Of a stretch of DNA of 46,534 bases, positions 1-6,255 are shown piece by piece. The position numbers and the translations under genes were made by a program. Numbering within the stretch: the stretch's first letter is position 1; every line of letters begins with the position of its first letter. The notes under the pieces are model-generated. The model was given only the letters and a program-made list of their open reading frames with translations. It did no database searches and was not told the DNA's origin. Origin of the DNA: a virus; the IMG/VR virus record IMGVR_UViG_3300046167_000057, positions 1 through 46,534 of that record, one strand, 5' to 3'.

Positions 1-849
1 TGCCACCGACAACCAAGCGTCACTATTCAAGACGCTGGCAACCTGTTCATTTCGCTTGCGCTGCACATCATAGACCTTGGCCGTTTTCTTGCCGGTCTGG
101 TATTCTTTGCCGGTTTCCAAGTTCGTTACAGTTTCGTTCGTATGGGTTGCCCAGTGGGTCAGGGCATTATAGGCCGCCCACATTGTCCCGCCTAGTTCGG
201 GCTTTTCCTTATCAAACATGTAAAGCAGGGCGTTCATTAGGCGTTCGTTGACACCCTCAAGAACACCGGCCTTAACAGCCCGCCCAGTCTTGGCGCAAAT
301 GGTTTCTTTTAGAATGTTCGCAAACTGCTCATCAGACAGCCGCGAACCCTGCCAAGCCCGCATTTGTTCGCGCTGGTTAGCCCACATATCAAGAGAGCCG
401 CCCGCCTTGGTTATCATGGCTTCTACACTCAAATTCTTGGTATGCTTCGCCTTCTGGTGATATGATTTCTCACCCCCGAAAACCAAGGTATTGCGGCAAA
501 GGTCACGATATGCCCCGCTGAATATTTGAAAACACCAAGACTTATCCACGCTATTGAAAATATCCATGCGGCATCTAACAAGGTCGCTACTATCACCAAC
601 GGTTGTTTGCAGGTCGTTGAAATGAATCGTGCGATGCGCCCGCAGCCCGCCTTCATATAGCCGGTCAATAACCGAAACATCACCAAGCGGCAAATCGGAT
701 TCACCCAATAAATGCGCCTGCTTTGCAAATAGCCGGTCATGAGGTTCTAGTTTGTAGGATTTACCGATAGGGGCAACGTCCAAAACATCACCGGTCGTTG
801 CATTTTGCAAAGCCGAATAGTTCGGCATGGCGACAGGTTCTTCTATCAT
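1..849 (-). CDS. DUF932 (phage/plasmid-like) protein, C-terminus beyond the window
   Basis: I translated 283 codons in one open frame from the ATG at 847-849 down to base 1 without a stop, so the gene runs off the left edge. Segments such as AHRTIHFNDL, VRCRMDIFNSVDKSW and FSGAYRDLCRNTLVFGG are typical of the DUF932 (TIGR03299-like) family found in many phages and plasmids. Its biochemical role is unknown. The ATG has only a weak upstream purine stretch. It overlaps the gene starting at 1021 by 62 bases, and deleting one base near 850 would fuse the two into one longer protein. It is the last gene seen in the leftward accessory operon. Confidence 0.75.
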   Translation of the reverse strand, partial: MIEEPVAMPNYSALQNATTGDVLDVAPIGKSYKLEPHDRLFAKQAHLLGESDLPLGDVSVIDRLYEGGLRAHRTIHFNDLQTTVGDSSDLVRCRMDIFNSVDKSWCFQIFSGAYRDLCRNTLVFGGEKSYHQKAKHTKNLSVEAMITKAGGSLDMWANQREQMRAWQGSRLSDEQFANILKETICAKTGRAVKAGVLEGVNERLMNALLYMFDKEKPELGGTMWAAYNALTHWATHTNETVTNLETGKEYQTGKKTAKVYDVQRKRNEQVASVLNSDAWLSVA

Positions 850-1021
850 AGGTTGAGCCTTCGACAGTCTGGCGCAAAGCTTCGATGGGGATTTTACGAA
901 CCGCCCCAATCTGGTTGAATAAATCGACGTTCGCGGGGTCGTTGTGTTCAAACGTATAAGTTCCGCCGCCGCGAGCAACAAAGCCGTGAGTAGGGCTTTC
1001 ATTAGGTACTAAATCAAACAT
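788..1021 (-). CDS. Small protein, or the N-terminal part of the DUF932 gene
   Basis: This is a 77-codon frame with a clear ribosome binding site (GAAGGAAT about 8 bases before the ATG). The first 55 residues look like a real protein, containing PTHGFVARGGGTYTFEH and LFNQIGAVRKIPIEALRQ. The last 20 residues, read inside the DUF932 gene, do not look natural. Either it is a separate small gene overlapping DUF932, or it is the true start of that protein with a one-base frame change near 850. No function is recognised. Confidence 0.5.
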   Translation of the reverse strand: MFDLVPNESPTHGFVARGGGTYTFEHNDPANVDLFNQIGAVRKIPIEALRQTVEGSTYDRRTCRHAELFGFAKCNDR

Positions 1022-1036
1022 GGTTGGTTATTCCTT

Positions 1037-1215
1037 CTACTGGTTGTTGGCATGGTATTTGCTACCAGCCTTGATTTGTTTATGCCACCGCCCGCCGAAT
1101 CGGTCAACAATAAAAATCAGATAAAAAAGATGGATGCCGCCCCGCGACTCGCGACACCCTTTGCTAATACCGCACCCAATCCCCCCGAACCACCAAGGAT
1201 AATTGCAAGTAACAT
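1037..1215 (-). pseudogene. Possible small two-helix membrane protein, frame-disrupted
   Basis: An ATG at 1213-1215, preceded by GGGG, opens a hydrophobic start (MLLAIILGGSGGLGAVLAKG) that stops at 1117. A second frame carries a hydrophobic stretch, HLFYLIFIVDRFGGRWHKQ, and ends with a TAG at 1037-1039. Joining the two needs two bases removed near 1138-1145, and 179 minus 2 is a multiple of three. This matches the insertion pattern seen elsewhere in the window, but the join is inferred, so confidence is low. Otherwise 1022-1261 holds only the leader of the gene starting at 1021. Confidence 0.3.
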
Positions 1216-1261
1216 ACTAGCCCCAATCAAAAAGTTAGCGTGGTTGATTTGTCACGTTGGT

Positions 1262-1951
1262 TTAATGGGTAACAAACAGGATTTGTTTATCGGGTGCAGA
1301 CCAACACAAGGTGCAAGGTCGCGCACGATTCAGCCGCGCCGGTTTGTTCAGGACAAACAATTGATTTGTTCTTTTCCGGTTTGTATAAGGTCGGCACTGT
1401 TCGCGCTGAATTGCCAAGTTGGTGCGTTGCTATACCGTACAGAAAAACGCTCACCGAACACGCCGCGAACCGCACGAAGCGCAAGCCCGATATCACTATT
1501 TGGCTCATAGCCGGTAAAGCCCCAGACCGCCAAGTTATCAAATTTAGTTAGCAGGTGCTGCCAGACTGCGACATAATCCACAGAATAAAAATCACCCAAG
1601 ACATGCAGCCGGACAATGACGCCCTTATAAGTCCCGCACAATTCTTCTATCTCATCTTTTATGCGCTGCTCTAATTCGCTGCCATGCTGCAACCGGTGCG
1701 CGAACATCATGTTATTACCATAGCAATTATCCCAGTGATAACACGAACGCGGGACAGGTGGCGCGTTCCTGCAAAGTTAAGGTATAAATTACATAACCCT
1801 TGAACTTGCCCTTTTTAATTACAGGTAATTTATCTTTTGAAAGCTTCGCATTCTTGGATTGCTTCAAGACCTTGTGCGAATAATCAGCTAACATTTTAAC
1901 GGATTTGGGATACATGGTCACGGCTGGCTTGTTTTTATCTGCTTTTTTCAT
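1262..1951 (-). pseudogene. Gp88-like phage protein broken by three frameshifts
   Basis: The N-terminal 74 codons (1727-1951) end out of frame just after ERATCP. The next frame (about 1348-1750) continues with SCYHWDNCYGNN and VIVRLHVLGDFYSVDYV. A third frame gives KSIVCPEQTGAAESC and then, after one more shift, TLCWSAPDKQILFVTH before TAA at 1262-1264. The order CPxSC, CY, HxxGDFYS, CPEQTG and SCATCxLCW follows the mycobacteriophage Gp88 family, whose function is unknown. Removing one base from each of the runs at 1751-1753, 1387-1388 and 1315-1316 gives an unbroken protein of 228 residues. Cause unresolved: sequencing error, real decay or frameshifting. Confidence 0.65.
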
Positions 1952-1988
1952 CGGTTCGGGTTCCTTTGTTGTGGTTGATTACCTACCA

Positions 1989-2183
1989 TTAAGGATAATA
2001 ACCGGCATGGTCAAGCCCTTTTATTTGCTGCCCTTCTTTTTTTAGATAACATTTCGGACAGGACAGCCCCACCGGTTCGCGAACCATCGCCGGTTCCCCG
2101 CAATCATCGCAACGATAGGCAGGGTTTAGTGTGGTCTGTTTGCCAAGTTTTTGTCTAGAAGTTTGGTGTGTAGTGTTTGTCAT
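1989..2183 (-). CDS. Small zinc-ribbon protein
   Basis: This 64-residue protein has two CxxC pairs (CDDCGEP and CPKCYLKKEG) about 15 residues apart, which should bind one zinc ion in a ribbon fold. The N-terminus is polar and probably disordered. It overlaps the upstream gene by 29 bases, as is usual in this compact leftward operon. Zinc ribbons of this size in phages often bind nucleic acid or act as small regulators, but nothing here fixes a specific role. Confidence 0.6.
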   Translation of the reverse strand: MTNTTHQTSRQKLGKQTTLNPAYRCDDCGEPAMVREPVGLSCPKCYLKKEGQQIKGLDHAGYYP

Positions 2184-2358
2184 CGTTCAATGCCTGTTTT
2201 AGTGTGGCTAGTTTGTCACGTTCGGCGTTTGTCACCGGTTCACCGTTCCACTCTTTGTCGCGGACTTGTCTGTTTAGTGTCCGCCATTTGTCAGCCGTGT
2301 TTGTCAGGCGTGGGTCGCTTGCCGCGTTGGGATATCGTGGGGTGATTGCGCTTGTCAT
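2155..2358 (-). CDS. Hypothetical protein, 67 residues
   Basis: A short charged protein with RDKEWNGEPVTNAERDKLATLKQALN suggesting two helices, split here as RDKEWNGEPV and AERDKLATLKQALN. The ATG immediately follows the stop of the 199-residue gene upstream and the end overlaps the zinc-ribbon gene. I do not recognise the family. Frame and operon context support it as real. Confidence 0.5.
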   Translation of the reverse strand: MTSAITPRYPNAASDPRLTNTADKWRTLNRQVRDKEWNGEPVTNAERDKLATLKQALNDDKHYTPNF

Positions 2359-2958
2359 CTATCTGTACCCCCTGCTATCTGGCAACCCAAAGTTTCTATC
2401 AGGGTCGTTGCGTCTGTTAGTACCGTATTTATCTTGCCGTTTTATGTGTGCTAAAACTGACTGTGTTCCTATTTCGCGTTCTTTGCCTGTCACCTCGTTT
2501 GTTATCTCGAAGTAAGCAGTGTAACCGCCCATCCTTGTTTTGCCAGAATTGCTCATGTAGGTTCCATCCCACAGACACTTTTTTATTTTAAAGTTTCTGA
2601 CTTTTAGGGTATGGCATCCAGACCCAAACTTTTTCCAAAACAATCTATCTAGAAAGTAGCTAGACATCATCTCATATGCAGTCATCTTTTCAGGATGCTT
2701 TGATAGCAACATCAATCTATCTTCGTATGCTTGTTTGTTTTCAAACTGAAGTTTTTTGGTTATCAAGACAGGTTGCGCTGCTTCTTTTTCTTTGCGCTTT
2801 GCCCACGCTTTTTTCATGGCCTTGCTTCGTTTGAGAAATGCTTTCCTGTCCTCTCTGTGCTTTTTGATACGCTCTTTTTGTTGTTGTTCGTTCATCCTTT
2901 CCTTCAAGGGTTGTAGAGCCGCGAACGGACTAGCACCATTTGGATAATAGTTTCTCAT
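2359..2958 (-). CDS. Hypothetical basic protein, 199 residues
   Basis: The N-terminal half (about residues 18-65) is a highly charged Lys/Arg/Glu/Gln helix, probably a coiled coil or nucleic-acid-binding arm. The C-terminal half (about 95-175) looks folded, with WKKFGSGCHTLKVRNFKIKK and GGYTAYFEITNEVTGKE. The start overlaps the end of the gene upstream by four bases (ATGA type). No known family is recognised. It is the largest complete gene of the leftward accessory block. Confidence 0.6.
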   Translation of the reverse strand: MRNYYPNGASPFAALQPLKERMNEQQQKERIKKHREDRKAFLKRSKAMKKAWAKRKEKEAAQPVLITKKLQFENKQAYEDRLMLLSKHPEKMTAYEMMSSYFLDRLFWKKFGSGCHTLKVRNFKIKKCLWDGTYMSNSGKTRMGGYTAYFEITNEVTGKEREIGTQSVLAHIKRQDKYGTNRRNDPDRNFGLPDSRGYR

Positions 2959-3158
2959 ATGTACTTACTCCAGTAGTTGTCCCAAGCTTCACGCAACATA
3001 TCAGCATATTCTCTGTCGTCACGCAACCCCAAGAAATCGCGGTGCGGTTCCATCTCTTGCATGAACTCACCAAAGAACTCGCAGTTGCCTATCTTACTGT
3101 TGGCAAGATACCAGAAGTCTTCTTCTAGTTGCATCGCCCAAGCTTTGACCTTACCCAT
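2955..3158 (-). CDS. Hypothetical acidic/aromatic small protein, 67 residues
   Basis: I chose the ATG at 3156-3158 (MGKVKAWAMQLEEDFWYL) over an upstream in-frame start because this is how small phage proteins of this look usually begin and because it gives a short overlap with the preceding stop. The protein is rich in Trp, Glu and Asp and mostly helical. Function unknown. Confidence 0.55.
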   Translation of the reverse strand: MGKVKAWAMQLEEDFWYLANSKIGNCEFFGEFMQEMEPHRDFLGLRDDREYADMLREAWDNYWSKYI

Positions 3159-3375
3159 CGTAGTCGTCCCCCTCATCCCGCAATTCTAATTCATCTATAT
3201 CTACGCCATCGCAAAGATATGAATAATCATAGTTTGAAATATTAAACAAGGCAACAGTGCCATCAGGGTTGGTAACAGGTTCGTCTGTTTCATTATCTAT
3301 CACATAGATAGGCATATCCCACACACCGATTGAATATTCTTTATTCGGGTCGAGTAGTTTGTTTGGTTGGCTCAT
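3151..3375 (-). CDS. Hypothetical acidic protein, 74 residues
   Basis: A very acidic protein (C-terminus DELELRDEGDDYDG) with a central beta-rich part (WDMPIYVIDNETDEPV). It overlaps genes on both sides by a few bases, which fits translational coupling. Small acidic early phage proteins are often DNA mimics or inhibitors of host proteins, but that is only a possibility here. Confidence 0.55.
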   Translation of the reverse strand: MSQPNKLLDPNKEYSIGVWDMPIYVIDNETDEPVTNPDGTVALFNISNYDYSYLCDGVDIDELELRDEGDDYDG

Positions 3376-3701
3376 CGGTCATCTCCATCGTAACCATGAA
3401 ATTTAATGTATTCACGCACCTTATCTTTTGCGTCCTTAACGTGACCATATATGTCATCTAGTGTGCTGTCAACTATGTCGGCATCTTCTAGGATTTTAGC
3501 TGATTCATTTAGGAACGCCAAGATATCCAAGCTGGTAAATTCAGATAGAACGTGTAGGTCACCTTCGCCATCACAAACATCACACTTACCATAGGTGCTT
3601 GTTATCCACCCACCGTTCGCAAAGTCTGTGACCGGTTTGTCGTATTCGGCAATGCCGCCACCGTCACAAGCAAGACAGGTTCTAGTTACTGTTGCCATCA
3701 T
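3372..3701 (-). CDS. Small protein with DnaJ-like CxxCxGxG motifs
   Basis: Start chosen at the ATG at 3699-3701 because GGAG lies five bases upstream; an in-frame start at 3728 has no such site. The protein contains CLACDGGG near residue 8 and CDVCDGEG near residue 40, two CxxCxGxG-type repeats like one zinc centre of the DnaJ cysteine-rich domain. A helical acidic C-terminal half follows (LDILAFLNESAKILED). There is no J domain, so this is not a DnaJ homologue. The same type of motif sits inside the DNA polymerase of this phage (see 8000-9547). Role unknown. Confidence 0.6.
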   Translation of the reverse strand: MMATVTRTCLACDGGGIAEYDKPVTDFANGGWITSTYGKCDVCDGEGDLHVLSEFTSLDILAFLNESAKILEDADIVDSTLDDIYGHVKDAKDKVREYIKFHGYDGDDR

Positions 3702-3888
3702 CTTTACTCCAACTACTAAGGCTTCCATGCTCTACAGCCCAAAGAACTTCGGCATCGTACCCATCGACTAGGGCTATTGCCTCTTTGATAGCTTTAAATT
3801 CTGCATCATCGAAACCATCCGCATTGACAATAACCTCACGTTCGGTTGTCATGCGAACTCTGACTTTGTAGTCCCCGCGATTACTCAT
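3682..3888 (-). CDS. Hypothetical protein, paralogue of the next gene
   Basis: A 68-residue protein with a strand-rich start (DYKVRVRMTTEREVIVNADG) and a helical middle (AEFKAIKEAIALVDGY). The adjoining gene at 3881-4054 has the same plan (EVKVEATTTREVIVHA, then a helix), so the two look like an old tandem duplication. The ATG overlaps the end of that neighbour. Function unknown. Confidence 0.55.
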   Translation of the reverse strand: MSNRGDYKVRVRMTTEREVIVNADGFDDAEFKAIKEAIALVDGYDAEVLWAVEHGSLSSWSKDDGNSN

Positions 3889-4054
3889 CGGTTATCTCCT
3901 GTACCCTCAACACTTTGGTATTTTCACCACCGACTAAACCCACCATATCTATCTGGGCTTTTATCTGCGCCTCATATTCTGTGTTAGCGTGGACAATAAC
4001 TTCACGAGTTGTCGTTGCTTCTACCTTAACTTCCCAAGTTCGTTCGCTGCTCAT
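3881..4054 (-). CDS. Hypothetical protein, 57 residues, tandem paralogue
   Basis: Read from the ATG at 4052-4054 to TAA at 3881-3883. It begins MSSERTWEVKVEATTTREV and ends KVLRVQEITDE. It resembles the following gene (3682-3888), sharing the TTxREVIVxA strand and length. The start overlaps the C-terminus of the upstream gene by 29 bases. Both look like small beta-alpha proteins of unknown function. Confidence 0.55.
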   Translation of the reverse strand: MSSERTWEVKVEATTTREVIVHANTEYEAQIKAQIDMVGLVGGENTKVLRVQEITDE

Positions 4055-4286
4055 AATAGCGTCCTTCCCAATCCTTTATCTTAAACTTATATGCCATAGC
4101 TTTTCTACGACTGCAAACAATAACTCCACCAATCCAAATCTCGTTGTCTGCAATCCGAACACGGCGCAGGCTTTCACCGTGTATCCTGTCCGCTGCATCT
4201 AGGGCAAACGAACTGGATGGATATGGGTTGCTGACTTCCGGTCGGGTGAACGGATGCTGGATTACATACCAAGAGGGATTAGCCAT
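4026..4286 (-). CDS. Hypothetical protein, 86 residues
   Basis: Starts at the ATG at 4284-4286, which overlaps the stop of the upstream gene by one base (TGATG). The sequence begins MANPSWYVIQHPFTRPEV and has a mixed beta pattern in the middle (LRRVRIADNEIWIGGVIVC). No family recognised. Confidence 0.5.
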   Translation of the reverse strand: MANPSWYVIQHPFTRPEVSNPYPSSSFALDAADRIHGESLRRVRIADNEIWIGGVIVCSRRKAMAYKFKIKDWEGRYYEQRTNLGS

Positions 4287-4573
4287 CACCCATGCTCCCG
4301 CACATCAAAGTTAAACTCGTGACGCAGCCTGTCCTTTGCATACGACAGTTCTTGCAGGTCGTGAGCGGTAACAGATTTGATGCCGCCCATGTCAGGATAC
4401 AGAGCAGTCTCTAGAATTTCATCTAGCAACTCGTAGACCTTGATGACAGCAACCCGCTGGTCGAGGGATAGCTTGGCTATACGGTTACGGCGTTGGATGC
4501 GGTCTTTCTCACGCAGTTCTGCGAAGTAGGCAATGCGTTCATCCTGCGTCATGTTCTCATACTTTTTAGCCAT
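4286..4573 (-). CDS. Hypothetical helical protein, 95 residues; first gene of a leftward unit
   Basis: The ATG at 4571-4573 has GGAG seven bases upstream; longer in-frame starts run into the promoter region and were rejected. The protein begins MAKKYENMTQDERIAYFAEL, is strongly charged and probably all helical. It is the first gene after the promoter at 4604-4632, so it should be among the most strongly expressed leftward early genes. Function unknown. Confidence 0.6.
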   Translation of the reverse strand: MAKKYENMTQDERIAYFAELREKDRIQRRNRIAKLSLDQRVAVIKVYELLDEILETALYPDMGGIKSVTAHDLQELSYAKDRLRHEFNFDVREHG

Positions 4574-4603
4574 TTCATTTCTCCATCGGCTGTTGATTAG
4601 TAA

Positions 4604-4632
4604 CCAATATAGGAAACAAAAAGGGGTGTCAA
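4604..4632 (-). promoter_or_regulatory. Leftward sigma-70-type promoter
   Basis: On the minus strand TTGACA (4627-4632) is followed after 17 bases by TATTGG (4604-4609); TATATT at 4606-4611 with a 15-base spacer is an alternative -10. The 4573 gene starts about 30 bases downstream. It has the same GTTGACA-N17-TATTKG form as the rightward promoter at 5412-5440. Confidence 0.6.
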
Positions 4633-4633
4633 C

Positions 4634-4668
4634 AAAAAAAAACGAGGCCAGAAATAAATCTGACCTCG
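4634..4668 (-). terminator. Intrinsic terminator on the minus strand
   Basis: Reading leftward, bases 4668-4659 and 4652-4643 form a 10-bp stem (CGAGGTCAGA with TCTGGCCTCG, one G-U pair) with a six-base loop, followed at once by nine T (4642-4634). It ends the three-gene unit 5335-4767 and lies directly before the next promoter. The stretch 4669-4766 shows nothing else I can support. Confidence 0.8.
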
Positions 4669-4766
4669 CTTCCCAACCAACCAAGGAAACAAAGGGTAAC
4701 CACTCCCCTTGTCGAACCCTACGAACTTAAATTTAAAGTACAGACATTACTGTCACGCTCCATAAT

Positions 4767-5027
4767 TTAAGCAACCTCGTAAGGTGTCCCCAGTTTTACC
4801 AAGCCTTGACGGTTCCTGTCAAGCCACTTTCTGCAATCATTTTCACTTTTTCCCACGAACACGGAAATGTCCATTAGATAATCCACGCAATTCTTTTTCT
4901 TAACCTGTTCGCGGTCAGTCTCACCGATTCGAACAGATGAGATAGGTGCGTTGACAATCCACGAACCGTCCTTGCGCTGCCATACTTCAATGGTAGGTTT
5001 CTTAGTCTGTAGAGATGCTTGCGTCAT
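4767..5027 (-). CDS. Hypothetical protein, 86 residues
   Basis: Begins MTQASLQTKKPTIEVWQRKD if the ATG at 5025-5027 is used; an in-frame ATG nine bases upstream is equally possible. It has a beta-rich centre (GSWIVNAPISSVRIGE) and a helical end (ENDCRKWLDRNRQGLVKLG). It overlaps the ribbon-helix-helix-like gene upstream and is the last gene before the terminator at 4634-4668. No family recognised. Confidence 0.5.
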   Translation of the reverse strand: MTQASLQTKKPTIEVWQRKDGSWIVNAPISSVRIGETDREQVKKKNCVDYLMDISVFVGKSENDCRKWLDRNRQGLVKLGTPYEVA

Positions 5028-5211
5028 TATCTTCATCCAATGCTTCAATGTAAAGTTCAATCGCGTCACGCATTAAGTCACCTACACTAACTTGCTCCAA
5101 GCTTTTCTTTTGCAATCGTGCAGCGTGTCCTGCTAGGCTGTCATATTGTTCGACAGACATTAACAGGTTATACGTCTTCGTTGGGTCAGGTATCTTTGCG
5201 GGTCTTCCCAT
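5002..5211 (-). CDS. Ribbon-helix-helix-like small DNA-binding protein (tentative)
   Basis: From the ATG at 5209-5211 the protein reads MGRPAKIPDPTKTYNLLMSV, then a helix, LEQVSVGDLMRDAIELYIE. A short basic strand region followed by two helices, with a C-terminal DLMRDAIELYIEAL helix, is the plan of CopG/Arc-type repressors. An AAGGA site lies about eight bases before the ATG. Its place next to the divergent control region suggests it may regulate the early promoters, which is inference. Confidence 0.45.
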   Translation of the reverse strand: MGRPAKIPDPTKTYNLLMSVEQYDSLAGHAARLQKKSLEQVSVGDLMRDAIELYIEALDEDNDASISTD

Positions 5212-5335
5212 CTTCCATTTCCTTCTTTGCAAGTTTATCTAGTTTAGATTTCTTTTTATTAGGAATAGTTTTATTATTATATTTTCTATCCCCTAATAGT
5301 TTAGCTATAGGGTTTATTTTAATTATTTTATTCAT
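5186..5335 (-). CDS. Small basic phage protein, 49 residues
   Basis: Starts at the ATG at 5333-5335 after AGGTAA, and reads MNKIIKINPIAKLLGDRKY followed by a Lys-rich tail ending EDGKTRKDT. Short basic proteins starting with NPIAK or NPVAK are common in alphaproteobacterial phages, often near the replication genes. A longer in-frame start at 5365 has no ribosome binding site. It overlaps the next gene by 26 bases. Function unknown. Confidence 0.5.
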   Translation of the reverse strand: MNKIIKINPIAKLLGDRKYNNKTIPNKKKSKLDKLAKKEMEDGKTRKDT

Positions 5336-5411
5336 AATAGGGTTACCTGTATGGTTACTGTTCATAATGCGTATCACGGCTGTCAAGTGTTCGTCAACTA
5401 AAAAAATGCTG
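5336..5411. promoter_or_regulatory. Divergent control region with repeated GTCAA boxes
   Basis: The region between the leftward and rightward operons carries TGTCAA at 5381-5386 and GTCAAC at 5393-5398. The second pairs as an inverted repeat with GTTGAC at 5411-5416, inside the rightward -35 box. On the minus strand these read TTGACG and TTGACA, which could be -35 boxes for the 5335 gene, but no good -10 follows. The inverted repeat could be an operator. No protein-coding frame is evident. Confidence 0.35.
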
Positions 5412-5440
5412 TTGACATGATTTTTATTGTGGGTTATTTG
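5412..5440 (+). promoter_or_regulatory. Rightward promoter of the replication operon
   Basis: TTGACA (5412-5417), a 17-base spacer and TATTTG (5435-5440) lie 20 bases before the primase ATG at 5461, which is preceded by a strong AGGAGA ribosome binding site. The -35 overlaps an inverted GTTGAC/GTCAAC repeat, suggesting repression by a bound protein. Confidence 0.65.
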
Positions 5441-5460
5441 TCTGGTCATAGGAGAAGCCC

Positions 5461-6255
5461 ATGACAGCTTGGTTAAAAGATTATGTGAACGGTTTGTCAA
5501 TAGCATCGGAAGGTCGTCTGCGGATGGACTGCCCTGCTTGCGGCAAGAAGAATACCTTTAGTGTTTCGGATACTAGCGGCGAACGATTGTGGTTTTGCTT
5601 TCATGCAGACTGTGGGGTTCGTGGGCGAACAGGATTCCGAATCAGAACCGACACACCCTATCACCCATTGCTGAAAAAGACAACGCCAGTTCGCGAACCA
5701 CTTTGCGAACCGGAGTTTCAGCTTCCCGATACTGTTGTCCCCATATCCCGCAGTGAAGAAGCTGTGCGATACTTGAAGCGGGTCAACGCCTATGATGCGT
5801 ACCTTGCAGGGCGTGTCGATATTCGTTACGACTTCAGAATGAACCGTGTTGTTTACCTGATTAAAGATGGTAAGCGAACGGTTGATGCTGCTGGTCGTAG
5901 TCTTATAAACCAAAAACCAAAATGGTGGAGATATGGAAAATCAGGTAATCCTTTCGTCTGCGGAACTAACCGTGTCGGTGTTATTCTGGAAGACTGTGCT
6001 AGTGCTTGCAGTGTATCTAGTTTTCTTTCGGGGATAGCACTTCTTGGAACCAACCTACAGGACAGCCACTTGTCAACCTTGAGACGTTATGATAGACTGC
6101 TCGTTGCCTTGGACAAGGACGCTACAAAGAAAGCCCTCGAACTGGTTCGCAGGATGCAGGCCATAAGGCCAACAAGTTTAGTTGTTTTAAACAAAGATGT
6201 GAAAGATATGACAGATGATGAACGAATCACAACCTTCAAGAAATACCTCTATTGA
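5461..6255 (+). CDS. DNA primase (zinc finger plus TOPRIM)
   Basis: This 264-residue protein should make RNA primers at the phage fork. Cysteines C24, C27, C46 and C51 (CPACGKK and FCFHADCG) form an N-terminal zinc finger like that of T7 gp4 primase. A TOPRIM-type region follows: VILEDCASA supplies the first acidic residue and LLVALDKDATKKAL the DxD-like site. It is a stand-alone primase; the helicase is the next gene, overlapping by 41 bases. It is the first gene after the rightward promoter, with AGGAG eight bases before the ATG. Confidence 0.8.
   Translation: MTAWLKDYVNGLSIASEGRLRMDCPACGKKNTFSVSDTSGERLWFCFHADCGVRGRTGFRIRTDTPYHPLLKKTTPVREPLCEPEFQLPDTVVPISRSEEAVRYLKRVNAYDAYLAGRVDIRYDFRMNRVVYLIKDGKRTVDAAGRSLINQKPKWWRYGKSGNPFVCGTNRVGVILEDCASACSVSSFLSGIALLGTNLQDSHLSTLRRYDRLLVALDKDATKKALELVRRMQAIRPTSLVVLNKDVKDMTDDERITTFKKYLY

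Noticed and set aside
1740-1765. Programmed +1 frameshift at CCC-G in the Gp88-like gene
   Set aside because: Possible in principle, but two more unexplained breaks in the same gene and similar ones elsewhere make a common artefact or decay more likely.
3372-3701. DnaJ chaperone homologue
   Set aside because: Only the CxxCxGxG-type motifs are present; no J domain or HPD motif.
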